Of a stretch of DNA of 64,000 nucleotides, positions 19,565 through 31,059 are shown one piece after another. Source of the DNA: Aselliscus stoliczkanus (Eukaryota > Chordata > Mammalia > Chiroptera > Hipposideridae); the NCBI GenBank assembly GCA_033961575.1, contig CM066736.1, positions 3,691,501-3,755,500 on the forward strand, in the 5' to 3' direction. The position numbers and the translations under genes are program-made. Within the stretch, counting starts at the first letter, position 1; every line of letters starts with the position of its first letter. Under the pieces are notes generated by a model that was not told where the DNA came from, did no database searches, and saw only the letters and a program-made list of their open reading frames with translations.

Positions 19565-19999
19565 TTCTTTTTTTAAGGATTTTATTGGGGAATTGGGGGA
19601 GGAGAACAGCGTTGGGGAATCGGGGAAGGGGAACAGACAAGTTGCTGTCTTTTTGTTCTTTAGTTGCGGAGAACATTGCTTCACTGGCCCATGTTGGTAT
19701 CATCATTGCGTTCTTCCCAGATGAGGCAGGTTGGTCTCCAGCCTCTGGATGGTCACTCACCACGGCTATTGGCAGCTCACACTGGCTGCCGGCCACTCAC
19801 TGTAGCCTATGGCAGCCCACTGCAGCAGGGGCTGCAGCCTACACCGTCGCTGGGGCTCGCACAGCCCAGCTCCAGGTGGAGCTGTTGTTCACCATCTTAG
19901 CTGTAGAGGGCAGTGTCACTGGCCCTCATATGTGGGATCCGAACCCCGGCCACTGGCGTCCCAAACCAGCTCTTAACCAATGCACCACTCGGCTGGCCC
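19565..19999 (-). mobile_element. Long-body SINE, 16-bp target duplication
   Basis: The reversed tail aaggattttattggggaattgggg leads into the reversed body (gcccatgttggtatcatcattgcg, cagctccaggtggagctgttg) and head ctcggctggccc. The duplication tgggaagcgttttctt is perfect at 19549-19564 and 20000-20015. Confidence 0.93.
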
Positions 20000-20329
20000 T
20001 GGGAAGCGTTTTCTTAATAATCTTCAGGTTTTCAAAGGGTCTTGACCCTCTCCAGGGATTTTGTGGGCAAGAGTAAACCCCTGAAGTAAAAGCCAGGGCC
20101 ACGTGGTGTCTGCTCTTTCTTAGCATGTAATGAAGGGGCTCTGCTTTGGAGGCAGTACCTACCTGCCAGTCAGCGCTAGCTCCAGCCTCTGTGACCTCTA
20201 ACCTCTGAGCCTCATGGGAACGAAGATCCGAGAATCTCTGAGAACCCTTTTGAGGGTGGAATAGAAATGGAGGTGTGAGCATTGTCTGTGGGGCTGAGGA
20301 CTGTTATGAAAGATCTCAGGTGCCGGGCC

Positions 20330-20530
20330 TCCAGCAAGCATTTATTAGACACCCGCTGTATACAGAGCACTTGCTGGACATTGAGAGGGAGTCAAGCTCT
20401 GAGAGGGCTGTGTGGATGCATTCATTCATTCATTCACTCATTCATTCGTTCAACAAATGTTTTCTGGGTGCCAACTATGTGTCAGACACTTGGGTACATA
20501 TTGGGAGTTGTTTTGGGTTGGGTTCCCTCA
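20330..20530 (-). repeat. L2 3'-end fragment with (ATTC) run
   Basis: The text attcattcattcattcactc, ttcaacaaatgttttctgggtgccaactatgtgtcagacac is the reversed L2 terminus. Confidence 0.75.
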
Positions 20531-20649
20531 GTTAGAGGTGCTGAGACAAAGTTCTTGGCCAAGTGGTGTCCCAGGAGGGCAGTTTTCCAAGGAAGACCAG
20601 CCAGCACTGCGTTTTGGAGGTGAAAGCAGGGAGCCAGGGGGGACACAGA

Positions 20650-21190
20650 CCCAAAAGGAATCTATTTGGAGCTGCTAGAGCGCCAGTGTTACCTGCCTCA
20701 GAAATACAGTGGTGGGCCTCATGGGCTTACATTCCAGTGGGGGAGACAGTGAACAAGTACATGAATAAGTAAGATAACTGCAGAGAGGGAGAGGTGCCCG
20801 GAAAGAAAGAAAAGCAAGGTAACATGAGAGGAGAGGAGAGGCTGGGGTGGGGGTGCTACTTAGGTAACTGTTTCTAAATGTGTGCTCTGAGAAGTGCTAT
20901 TTATGCTGATTCCTGAAGGGCTTGAAGGAATCAGGAAAAGAGCACTTTCGGAACCGGGGCTATATGTGCAAAGGCCCTGAGGTAGTCACATGCAGACCAA
21001 AACCAAGTGCGATGTGGCTGGATTGCAGTGAGGCTGGGGAGGTAGGTGGCGCTCATCCGGAGGGCCCTGTATTTGGAGCTTACATCCAACGGGAAACCAC
21101 TGGAGGGCTTTCAGTTGGGGAGGCCTGTGATGGCTGTTTGGCTGTGTGGGGACAGGTATGGATGTGGAGGGATCCAGCAGGAGGCACGCT
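20650..21190. repeat. Ancient repeat of the tgcaaaggccctgagg type (L2-like)
   Basis: The order cttacattccagtgggggagacag, tgtgcaaaggccctgagg, gtgtggctggattgcagtgagg, ggaaaccactggagggctttcag matches a common old mammalian repeat. The family name is not certain. Confidence 0.55.
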
Positions 21191-21249
21191 ACAGTTTATA
21201 AAACCTCTTTTGCCCCCTGCTCTTGCCACATGATCCCCCTGCTCTTACC

Positions 21250-21350
21250 AGCGAGCCTCACAGCACTTCTGAGATGGCTGGAACAGGAGCATCAGGCCAT
21301 TTACAGGCGAGGAAACTGAGGCAAGTTCGTTGCCTCTCCTTTCTTTTTCC
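21250..21350 (-). repeat. MIR fragment
   Basis: The text catttacaggcgaggaaactgaggcaag is the reversed MIR core. Confidence 0.65.
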
Positions 21351-21359
21351 TAAGTGACC

Positions 21360-22265
21360 CCTCTAGCAGAGGCTGTACCGCCTTGATTTTCCCTCTCAGG
21401 GCCCTAGTACCTGCTGGTCTTCGTCTCCCTCCTTAGACTCTAAGCTCCTGCGGGCAGGCACCAGGCCTGTGGGGTTCCTGGCTGCAACCCCAGCGCCTGG
21501 CACAGCGCCGGGCTTCTCGGGCGTGTGTGCAAATAAGTGTTCGTTGAAGAAACGATCAGGGGGAGCAGCGGAGTTGCGGGGTGTGCTGGAGGAGGGCTTG
21601 CAGAGCCCGCCTCGCTGCAGCTGCCGCTCTGGGCACTTACCCCTCCCCTCTCCCCTCTCTCTCTGCTCCGGCCTCCTGTATTCAGGCCCTGGCACCCCAC
21701 CGAGGGCCGCAGAGGCCGGGAGTGCAGGTCTGTGCCACTAGGAGGAGCTGTGGGTCCAGCCTGCGCCCGGGGTACCACCCGCTGTGCTCGCCCTCCATCT
21801 CCAGGGGGCTGAGCAACCGCTGTGTTTTGAAGCCCTGGGTATATTCAAAGTAAAAAATGAAAATTTGACGGACTAAGTCTGCAAAGACTGTGCTCCCTTT
21901 CATGTTTACACTTAGCAAGTTAACAGTTTCCACACATAAAAGTGCCCTGCAGCATAGCATACCCGTGTGAAGTTCTCATAATATTGTGAGAATATTAATG
22001 AAGAGATTCTGGCCAGGACAGGATACAGCGACAGGAAAGGATTCCGACCCTTCCCATCCGGGTGGCCTTGTCTCGGGAGTGGCCTCTGGGTCTGACTGTG
22101 GAGTTCTGGTGAACACAGGGCCCAAAGGGATGGGGGTGGGCCCAATCCTGACCCGAACGCTGGACATCCACAGATATAAAATCTCAGACGCTGTCCACTC
22201 TTGGCCCAGCCGGGGCAGAGCTGGGCTCTGGTGGACCTGCCTCCACTCCTAAAATAGAGCGTCGC
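21360..22265. other. Unassigned sequence
   Basis: The left half is GC-rich and the right half mixed. Neither a gene nor a young repeat was recognised. Confidence 0.35.
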
Positions 22266-22269
22266 GGAC

Positions 22270-22480
22270 ATTTACCCAGTGCTTACTGTGTGTCGTGTGC
22301 TGTTTTAAACCCTTAACATGCAGGCATTTCATTTTCCTTGTAACCCAGGGAAGTGCTGTTATTATCATCATCCTCATTTGATAGATGAGGAAGCTGAGGC
22401 ATAGAGAGGTGAAGTAAGTGTCCAGGCTCTGTGACTGGGGAGTGTCCGAGTCCGGATGGGAACCCCAGCGGCCGGGGCCA
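22270..22480 (-). repeat. MIR
   Basis: Reversed order: cagtgcttactgtgtg, acatgcaggcatttcatttt, attatcatcatcctcatttgatagatgaggaagctgaggca, gtccgagtccggatgg. A long, clear copy. Confidence 0.8.
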
Positions 22481-24880
22481 GGCATGTGTGCTCAGCCTCG
22501 CAGCCCACGCAGACATCCTGCTCCCTGTACCCCTTCTGGAAGGGCTCTGGGGAGGCCAGCTGTGAGGAACTGCATTCCCAACCAAAGGTACAGACAGGCT
22601 CAGATTCTGGAGCATTGGAGAAGTCTTGGAGACAGAAGGAGATTGCAAAACTCATCCCCCAAACGCAGCCCCCATTCTAGGAAGAAGCTGCGCACCCCAG
22701 GCAGGTGCCCACCCACTATAGGAACGCTGCCCCCCGCAGCGCCCAGGCTCCCTGCAGAGAGGCTGCATGGGAGGGGAAGCGGAGGAATGAGAATAAACAT
22801 TCCTAAAAATAGTGCTTGGCTCTCCAAAACCCACAACAAACTCCAAGGGGAGGGCAGACAGATGGAGGAAGCCCCCCCACCCCTGGTCTTTTGTGGAAGG
22901 CCCACTGCTTTGATGGGGGTTGTGTCTCTGACTGCGTTCTCCGAAGCCTCAGGAGACAGCTCTTGAGGGCTCCAGGCCTGAAGTGACTTTCCTGAGGGTG
23001 TGGGCCAAATGGCAGTGTCCTGAGTCTGGAGCCGTAAGCCTTTCCAGATTTCATGGCACATTTTCCACGAAGCTTTAGCTGCAGCGAACGTGACAACATC
23101 CAGAAGTCCCTGGCTGAGGCCAACCGAGCCCTTCAAGATGAAGCTGTTTGTTTTTCGCTTTACGAAACAGATGTTTGAGCAACATTGGCCGAGATGCCCC
23201 TTTCTGCAGATGAGAACCCGTTTGCATCCTCAACCTCCATTATGACATGGGGCTTGCACTCCCCCTGGGAACAGCTCTCCACAGATGGATCAAACCGCGT
23301 GCTGTGGAAGGCACCGAGTGGTGGCCAGGCCCGCTGCCGGCAGCTTGCAGAGCTGTGGAACATTCTTCTGGTCTCTGGGATATTCCGCCCGTTTCCGCCA
23401 CATCTGCTCTTCTCTGGGCCGCAGGAATTTCTTCCATTTTAGGGGACGGAAACTCCCAGCTGAGACAGCTCTGGGCCTGCTTCTCGGAGTGCTCAGGCCT
23501 GTCCTGGCCTTGCAGCCGCAGCTGTTGGAGGGTGGACACGATTTCTCCCATGACGTCAGCCTCAGTGATACACCAAGGCAGGAGGCAGGGTTTGGAAGCG
23601 GAGCTGTTTGCTGAAGAGGCTCGGATACACCGTGTTCCCCAGGCAGGGGGCGTGTCGGGGGAGACATTCCTGTGTGTCCAGCAGGAATTCTAATTCCTGC
23701 CTCAGTTATTTCACAGGTCCTCGTAGGGATTGTAAAGAAGGACGTTTTATGTACTTCAGGCTGAACATTGTTAGGAAAGACTTTGAAATGTATCACCAAG
23801 TACTTCTGGAGCAAACTCCTAACACCCAGGACCCAGTTTAAGTACAGTAAATCCTCACCTGATGGAGTCCATAGGTTCTGCAACTGTAAGGGAAATAATG
23901 TCTAATGAAACCAGTTTACCATGGGCTGATTAGTGTAGACAAGGATTGAGTTCCCACAGCATCTCATCAGCATAAGGAAATGACGTGATTCGAGGACCTG
24001 CTGTATCTAGGTCTGTTGGAGCTGAGCTGCAATACCATATGTCACTGGGAGGTGTCGCTGTCAAAGGGCATTCTTGCACCTGTCAGTCCACATGTGGCTA
24101 ACCTAAACATGTAAACCAGATTCTTTAAATGATGTACGTGGATCAGGGGAGGCGAGTCCCAACAAGCCAGGCAGCAATGTAAAACCACCTGGAAGGCCCG
24201 GTGTTTGTCCACTGAGTGGCAAGGTGGCTTGAGTGCAAGCTGGAGGAGAAGGTGTGGCCTCCCTGCCCAAAACTTGTGGTTGGGCCTCCCCAAAGCAGCA
24301 CTTTCTCAACACTCTAAAAAGACACACAGTTGACACCATCATTGTTAAGACTGAAATGAAAATATGTTGAAGAGCGAAAGTGAGGCTATTAGACCTGTGG
24401 TTAAAGGAAGCAGCATTCCATGTGTTGGGTCCTGGGGTAGCGACACCCCACCCTGCCCTCCAGCCCAGGCTGCCTTTCTGTCATCTGAGAACCCGTTTTG
24501 CCTTCAGTCATGCTGACGGCTGCCTTATGGGGACACAGGCTGTTGTTGCCAAGTCTTCCAATTTTTAAAAAAAAATTTCAAACGAAGATGGTTTTTCAAA
24601 ATGTGAAATCTACTGATTTTAAATTATTGGCAACAGATTCCAATTAAATAAAATACTACGGGGGCCAAACGAAACATGTCTGGGATAGGACTTAGTCTGT
24701 CAGTTTTCGAGCAGTATTTTCCTTTGCTTGTTAGTTGTGTGATTTAAGCATAAATGTCTGTGGTGAGGCACCTCCTTCTGGAGGGGTGTAGGTGGATGTC
24801 TTTCATCAGCCCAGTTCACTGAATGTGTTGATCTTACGTACAGACAGGGTTAAACAGGTCATACTTGGGGCTCATAAGTG
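22481..24880. other. 2.4-kb stretch without gene or clear repeat
   Basis: Read on both strands; nothing is assigned with confidence. Open frames up to about 197 codons (minus strand near 23,300-23,880) lack low-complexity or domain signatures and look like chance frames in GC-rich DNA. AT-rich from about 24,540. Confidence 0.4.
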
Positions 24881-24889
24881 GTAACGGCT

Positions 24890-25040
24890 GAGACACGAGT
24901 TTTTAGCATCAGACAGAGCTGGGTATGAACGCCGGATCTTCTTTTTACTAGCTCTGTGTCCCTGGGCAAGTGGCTTAACTTCTCTGAGCTTCAACATTGT
25001 CATCTGTGAAAGTGGGGATAATAAAAAGACCAATGTGGTA
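24890..25040 (+). repeat. MIR
   Basis: The order gcatcagacagagctgggtatgaa, tactagctctgtgtccctgggcaag, taacttctctgagcttc, catctgtgaaagtggggataata is that of the MIR consensus. Confidence 0.82.
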
Positions 25041-25044
25041 GCCG

Positions 25045-25430
25045 TTAGTAATGCATACCCCAGCTCTTTCGGGCACATTCCGGAGGATGGCATTTCCTGG
25101 CCCTCTTGTGGTTGGGTGGGATTACATGATTCATTTTAGCCAGTGAACTGAGAGTGGAGTATCACTTGTATAGCTTCTTGGGCTGCGACACTGAATTGCT
25201 GGGGTACAACCTTCAGAACTCCTTTTCCCTCTGCCCTGGTGATGAGCAGTGACGGCGATGTTGGCTGCTCCGTCAGCTTGGGCCCCAGAGTGAGGACTGC
25301 ACAGAGCACAGCCCATGTTGACTTGTGTAGCATGAGCAAGAAATCAGCCTCTGTTGTTTTAAGCTGCTGAGATCTGGGGATTGTTTGTTACTGCAGCGTA
25401 ACCCTGACCTCCTGACAGATACAGCCCACC
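25045..25430 (+). repeat. Ancient LTR-like repeat, family unassigned
   Basis: The end gagcaagaaatcagcctctgttgttttaagctgctgagatctggggattgtttgttactgcagc matches a familiar old repeat terminus (ttaagccactgagatt-ggg-gtttgtta). It resembles MaLR-type LTRs; the family is not certain. Confidence 0.5.
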
Positions 25431-25499
25431 TCTTGGAATGTAGTGAGGCGCCAGTGAAATGGTGCATTGAAGGAGCGTAGCAGGGTATCTGGCATACAA

Positions 25500-25670
25500 C
25501 GGGCACTCAATAAACGGCACGTTCTCCTTCATTCAACAGATATTTCTTGAGTGCCCAGGCATTGCCAGGCCCTGTTGTAGGCAGGAGATAGAGTAGTGAA
25601 CAAAACAGACGCAAATCCCTAACCCACCGAGCTTCCGATCTAATGCCATAGTGACTGTCTCCTTCCTCAG
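25500..25670 (-). repeat. L2 3'-end fragment
   Basis: The text ttcattcaacagatatttcttgagtgcccaggc, gccaggccctgttgtagg, gtagtgaacaaaacagacgc is the reversed L2 terminus. Confidence 0.75.
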
Positions 25671-26159
25671 CTACATGTAAGAGGAAAATGGGGCCCTTTG
25701 CTTTGTTCTGGGCCCACGGTAGGTTGAAAAGCAAGTCTGCAGACACTGTCATGGCAGACAAGCGAGGATTGGGGGAGCCCCTCTGTTTCAAGGAGACAGC
25801 AGGCACGTTGTGGTGATGGTGAACTTTTCAGGCCGGGTTACCCCAGTGGCTCCCGGTGACATCAGTGACAGGGTCAGGCCTCGGGCGGAGGGAGGCCCGC
25901 ACTAACTGCCTGGTGAGCAGGCGGCGTGGAGCCGGTGTAAGACACGTCCTCACCAAAGTGGCCGGGACGGCATGCACATTTCAGAAAAACTGACAGTGGG
26001 AGCTTTGCCTTCAGGCACCACCCCCATCGGTGCATAAACCGGGGCCTGGATTGTGGTAAATATCACAGAGCACTAGGAATTTCTGGAAAGGCACCAGCAT
26101 TTCCCAAGTGCCTTTTTATGTGCTTAGTGCTTGCCTCACACCTTTCAGTCCCTCTAAAA

Positions 26160-26285
26160 ATTTTACATGGAGGAATTCACCTGTGTTACAGGTGAGGCAA
26201 CCGAGGCACCGGTGGAGTGAGCTGTGAAAGGCTGCACAGCGAGGCAGGCAGCCGGGCCTCTAAGCCAGGCCTCCTGCCCTCGAAT
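26160..26285 (-). repeat. MIR
   Basis: The text tgttacaggtgaggcaaccgaggc, gctgcacagcgaggcaggcagccgggcctctaagccagg is the reversed MIR order. Confidence 0.65.
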
Positions 26286-26459
26286 CTGGGTGTGTCCCCT
26301 ATGCTGACCCCTCGTGATATTCTTGGGAACAAGAGGAAAATACGGATACTGCAGTTCCCTCCCCCGGAGACCCAAGCCAAGGCCATGGTCTGCTGTTCTC
26401 TCTGGTTTTGATTATTTTTGCCCTTTGGACTGAGAAGCTGCTCGCGAGGGCCCTGCGAA

Positions 26460-26600
26460 GTGCTCCCTCATTCTGGGCTCACAGTGACCCTTAGAGGAGT
26501 TGCTGTCCTTCCTCCCAGGATAAAGGCGACCGAGACTCTGAGAGGTGACCTGACTAGTGGCCACTGTATGGGGCAGCTTTGCTGAACTGATTCGATGTGG
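26460..26600 (-). repeat. MIR-like fragment
   Basis: The text tcacagtgacccttagagg, gataaaggcgaccgagactctgagaggtgacctgac is a diverged reversed MIR core. Confidence 0.45.
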
Positions 26601-26649
26601 CACTCGGACAGAGAGGGGTCAGAGGCAGGTAAAGGGTCAGTGAGCTTTA

Positions 26650-27735
26650 GGTACATGTCCCCTGGGGGGCAACTGTTAGGGTGTCACCAAGACTTATCGT
26701 CACTGACATGACTTCTGGGCAGGGTGAGTTCTAGGGTAACTCCAGGCATGTATGGGGTTGTCTCCCAGGGGAAAGGAATGGCCTTGGGCCAGACCAGAGG
26801 GTGCAAGCGAGTGGGCTATCGATGTGTTGACTTTGGCTTACATGGTGTTTAAAGGGGGTGGGGAATCCTAAATTAGTGACCAATATTTAAAATCCAAGGG
26901 ATTTCATATAACTGCATTTCAGTTATTTTTGCAAAATCAGGAATCTGGCCACACTGGGCCCTGGTGCCTGCCCAGCAGCTGTCCCCTGGGATGCCTGCTG
27001 CTCTGAGAAGGGACATATATTCTCTGTCACTGCCTGGGTCAGCCTCGCTCCCTGGATGCTGCTGTGCCCTGGTGGCATTTGAGCCAGGGACCGTGTATTG
27101 AGCCTGAACTCTTGGAACAGACTTCTGGAAGCTGTCCTGGACGCGGGAACAAGTTCTGAGGAGCCCATCTGCAGTGCCCCCACCCCATGATTGTCCCACC
27201 GCCTGGCAGCCCTCTTTCTGCTCAGTGACTTGAAAGCAGCCCGAGTCTCAGTGTTTGACCTTGAGAAGCAAATTGAACAGCGGGGAGTGGACCAGGTGAG
27301 GGGGAGACTTACTGTGTCCCACGAGCCCTCGATCTGCCCTGTCCCCAGGACCCTCCCAGAATGCATTTCCCCTGAACTTTGACGACTGTGGCTTCCGCTC
27401 TCTAGGACTCAGAGGAGTTACAAAATGGGGTTTCCTCCAGACTCCCTTCCCTCGACCTCCCTGCCCCTGGACAGAATTCATTTCCTGCCAAAAGATCCTT
27501 GCCTGTCCCCTGTGCGCTAACTAGCAAACCGTGTTTGCAGGCCTGGAGTTGGCAGCTATTAATTGGTGATGGGGGTGAAGTGCCCTCTGATTTTGGGGAT
27601 GGAGCAGGAGGGAGTCTGGGGGGGCAAGCCCAGCTGACCCCTGATATCCTCACCTCCCTGCCACTTTCTGCCCCCCTGTGAGCTGTGTCACTGAAGAGAC
27701 AGGACACTCACAGGCCCCCAGATGCGCATTTGTCT
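26650..27735. other. Unassigned sequence
   Basis: No gene and no clear repeat is seen in this 1.1 kb. Confidence 0.35.
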
Positions 27736-27739
27736 TCCC

Positions 27740-28060
27740 TCATTTGCAAGGGCTGAATGAAACTCGGCAGCATTTCCCGACAGGGCAGAATGCAGCAGCT
27801 CCAAATGAGGTATTTATGGGCCATCTTTTTCCAGCGTTACTTGCATATTATAATTAAGAGATAATGTCAGTGGAATAGAACATTGTCACCGGGTAATGGT
27901 CTCCCGCTGCTTCCAAAATGTCAAGGCAAAGTCACAGCATTTATCAAAAATAAATGTTGGCGGGAAGACGTGAAGTTTGTTTTCACAGCAGGGACATTAA
28001 TCCAGGGACACGATGTGGCAATGTCTTTATTTCTCTTCTCTGGAGTGATGGATGCCAGTG
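27740..28060. promoter_or_regulatory. AT-rich unique block, candidate conserved non-coding element
   Basis: Unlike its neighbours, this block is AT-rich, free of recognised repeats and dense in transcription-factor-like words: TAATTA (27851-27856), catttgcaa, tatttatgg and attaatcc. Compact unique islands like this are often conserved enhancers. Function is inferred; there is no direct evidence. Confidence 0.3.
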
Positions 28061-28069
28061 GATGGTGCT

Positions 28070-28550
28070 GTCTGACGGATGTGGGGTCTTGCCCGGGTGG
28101 GGGAGGCCAGCTGGGGCAGGGGTGCCGGCCGCGGGGCAGGTGGCCACCTTCGGATGGGGTTGGCGGGCGGGTTCTGGCTGCCCAGTCACTGGGCAGAACC
28201 GTTGCAGTGGAGGTGGCCTGTGGCGGTGTCCGGGTTCCTGGTTGCGAAGCGCGTCTTCTGCAGCTGGTGGCGGCAGCTGATTGGGTGGGGAGAGGGCGGA
28301 CGTTTGGCAGAAGTCCTCCTTTCTGTTCCCGAATGGGTCCCTGGGGCATCGGCATGATGATGGAGTGGTTGTAGCCTGGGACGAGCTCAGTTTCTGCGCC
28401 GCTCCCCAAGAGGGAGCCAGCAGGCAACGGGCAGCTGAGCCAGCCGGCCGTCGGTGCCGCCTGGTGACCTGGCGACCGTGCACGCTGCACTCTGGCACAG
28501 GGACCTCTGCCTTCCTGGGCAGCCTTCACAGCCGTGCTTCATTACATGCT
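28070..28550. other. GC-rich unique stretch, moderate CpG
   Basis: It contains ggtgccggccgcgggg, gttgcgaagcgcgtc and ccggccgtcggtgccgcc. The long overlapping open frames on both strands (up to 202 codons) are products of GC content. Confidence 0.35.
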
Positions 28551-28559
28551 TGGCTGGCA

Positions 28560-29040
28560 TTTTCCACACCGCTGCCCCTGGTGATCTTTCTCAAGTGTGC
28601 ATCTGGTCCTGCAGCACCAGCAGAAACCTCCCTGGGCCCTCAGGATAAAGCCCCGGCTTGGAAACGGCTCTAGCACTCCTTTCCCAATGTCCTGGCAGTT
28701 TCCCCGAAGGCCTTTACCAGTGTTTCTCTGCCCGGGTCGCCCCCCTCTGCTCCTGCCTACACACCCCCTACCAGGCTGTCTCTCACTGCTTTGGGCTTCT
28801 ATTTTGACGACTCCTCCAGGAAGCCTTCCTTGACCGCCCAAGCCTTGGATATGCTCCCTTCCCACGTGCTGCTTCCAGTCCCTACACCTGAGCCTTTCAC
28901 AGCATTAATCACATCATAAGTGCTTGGGTTTTGGTCTGGCCCTCTCTGAGCGATGGGCTCTGTGAGGGCCTTGCCAGCAGCTCTGGCCCCAGATGCAGAG
29001 TGGGTGCTTAATACACGTTGGAACAGTTAATAAATGAGCC
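28560..29040 (+). repeat. L2, long sense fragment
   Basis: Sense order: ccctcaggataaagccccggc, tttgggcttctattttgacgactcctccaggaagccttccttgacc, cacatcataagtgc, gggctctgtgagggcc, gggtgcttaatacacgttgg. Confidence 0.75.
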
Positions 29041-29152
29041 AACTGATGGACGCCTTTTATATGAGTTTGCATCAGTTACCTACTGGCAAAATAACGCTGA
29101 GGAACAAATTGCCCCAAGTATCACTGACCTCAAACAATAAGCTTCTGTTTTT

Positions 29153-29603
29153 GTTTTTTTAAGATTTTATTGGGGAATTGGGGGATGGGAACAGCATTGG
29201 GGAATCAGGGAAGGGGAACAGACACGTTGCTGTCCTTTTGTTCTTCAGTCTCATTGTGGAGGACGTTGCTTCACTGGCCCATGTTGGTATTGTGATCATT
29301 GCGCTCTTCCCGGATGAGGCAGATCGGTCGCCGGCCATTGGACTGCCGCACACGGCGGCTCATGGTCGCTCACACCAGCTGCCGGCTGCTCACACTGGCT
29401 GCTGGCCACTCACTGTAGGCAGCCCACTGCAGCTACGCTGTCGCCATCGACTCACGCCAGCCCAGCTCCAGGTGGAGCTGTTGTTCACCATCTTAGCTGT
29501 AGAGGGAGTGTCACTGGCCCTCATGTGGGATCCCAACCGGGTCCCCGCTGCTCAGAGCTCGTGCTCCCAAGCCAACTCTTAACCGACAAGTCACTCGCCG
29601 GCC
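29153..29603 (-). mobile_element. Long-body SINE
   Basis: The reversed tail aagattttattggggaattggggg leads through the reversed body (cttcactggcccatgttggtat, cagctccaggtggagctgttg) and a gctgctcagagctcgtgctc insert to the head cactcgccggccc. The diverged flanks aagcttctgttttt and aagcctctatttg may be a decayed target duplication. Confidence 0.88.
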
Positions 29604-30165
29604 CCAGCAAGCCTCTATTTGCCTCTCTGCAGGTCAGCAGTTGGGGCTGGGCCTGGCTGGGGGGCTTCTGTCCCGGCTGAGCATGCGAGCCTGGGGGCGG
29701 CTGGCTGTCGGCGGGCTGATCAAGGGTGGCCTCGGCTGGCCCTGCAGGCAGAGCTCTCTGCGTGCCACACGTCGCGTCTCCAGCTAGCTGGGCACCGCCC
29801 GCTGTACAGACAACGGGCGCAGGAGGGCAAACAGAAGGGTGCCAGGTTCCGAAGGCCTGGCGTGGAGCTAGCACACTGGTGCTTTTGGGCTGAAGGCAGT
29901 CACGAGGCCAGCTCAGACTCAAGGGGCGAGGAAGTGAACTTCGCCTCCTGAGTGAGAGGAATTGCAAAGCCACATGGTGAGGGGTGTAGATGGGGGGGTT
30001 GAGGGGGAAGCGGGTGGAATTGGGACCATTAGCTCAATCTGGCGGTGAGATGAAGTCAAATTCTTAAAGCAGCACTGTGGGCGTTTAGAAAGTGCTACAC
30101 AAGTACAGTGATGCTTAAAGTCTGAGCAAGTGCAGTGATTCTCCTGATAGCGAGGAAGGTGATGG
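29604..30165. other. Unassigned sequence
   Basis: No gene or clear repeat is recognised in these 560 bases. Confidence 0.35.
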
Positions 30166-30169
30166 GGTG

Positions 30170-30800
30170 TGTGTGTTTATTGGGGTAAAAAACACAGAAC
30201 ATAAGATTTGCCCTCTGACCTGCTTTGGGTACAGGCCAGTAGTAGTAAGTGCATCCCCATTATTGTGAAACAGACCTCCAGAGCTGTTTTCATCTGCAAA
30301 CCTGACGTCTGCCCCCAGAAACACTAACCACCCCCTGCCTCCCCCAGCCCGTGGCACCCACCCCTGAGTCTGACCCCCCCAGGGTTCCTCCTGTAAGTGG
30401 ACTCGGGCAGCGCTGGCGTTGGGTGCCGGCTTACCTTGCTCAGCACAGTGGCCTCAGGCTCATCCACTTTGTAGCCTGTGTCAGAATCGCCTTCCTTTCT
30501 TTTCTTTTTTTTTTTTTTTTTTTAAGGGCAGTGTCACTGGCCCTCATATGTGGGACCGAACCGGGGCTGCTGGCGTCCCAGGCCAGCGCTTAACCACCGC
30601 GCCCCTCGGCCGGCCCGCTCTCCTTCCTTTCTGACGCTGAGGAATGTCCCACTGTGTGGATGGGCCCCGTTCTGTTTATCCGTCATCCGTCCACGGGCAC
30701 TTGGGAATAACGTGGCTGTGGGCGTGGGGGTACAATGTCTTTTTGAGACCCTGCTTTCAATTCCGCCGACTATACGCCCAGAAGTGGGGTTGCGGGGTCA
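30170..30800 (-). mobile_element. Old L1 3' fragment, antisense, split by a SINE
   Basis: The left part has gtttattggggtaaaaaacac, attgtgaaacagacctccagagc and tgcctcccccagcccgtggc. The right part has gctgaggaatgtcccactgtgtgg, gttctgtttatccgtcatccg, cgggcacttggg and ggggttgcggggtca. A SINE occupies 30501-30616 between them. Confidence 0.7.
30501..30616 (-). mobile_element. Short SINE inside an L1 fragment
   Basis: Poly-T, then aagggcagtgtcactggccc, ggaccgaaccggggctgctgg, ttaaccaccgcgcccctcgg and ccggccc. The duplication ccttcctttct lies at 30490-30500 and 30622-30632. Confidence 0.9.
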
Positions 30801-30869
30801 TGCGTGGGGTGGTTTTAGCCTAGCAGGGAAACCCTCGGGAACCTACACGCTGATCCACACGCCTGACAG

Positions 30870-31055
30870 AGCAGCCAACTTTGGGCTCGGACGGCGCGGT
30901 TCGGGACCCAGCTCTGCGGCTTCCCCGTCTAATGTGCTCAGCCTCAGCTTCCTCCGCTGTGACTGGGGCTAATCATGGTGTCTGTCCACAGCCTGAGGAC
31001 CGGGCGGCCAGGCACTGAGAGCAGTGGCCGGCATGTTGCACGTGCTCAGTGAATG
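30870..31055 (+). repeat. MIR
   Basis: The order gggctcggacggcgcggttcgggacccagctctgcggcttcc, cagcctcagcttcctccgctgtgactggggctaat, gttgcacgtgctcagtgaatg runs over the full MIR consensus. Confidence 0.7.
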
Positions 31056-31059
31056 ACAC

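Noticed and set aside
18963..19796. 277-codon open frame, minus strand
   Set aside because: Half lies in the SINE at 19,565-19,999 and the rest in GC-rich DNA. No protein motif.
19339..20076. 245-codon open frame
   Set aside because: Most of it is the antisense body of a SINE with its own target duplication.
27921..28529. 202-codon open frame, minus strand, with long frames on the other strand
   Set aside because: Overlapping long frames in several phases are typical of GC-rich DNA; no domain, no splice pattern.
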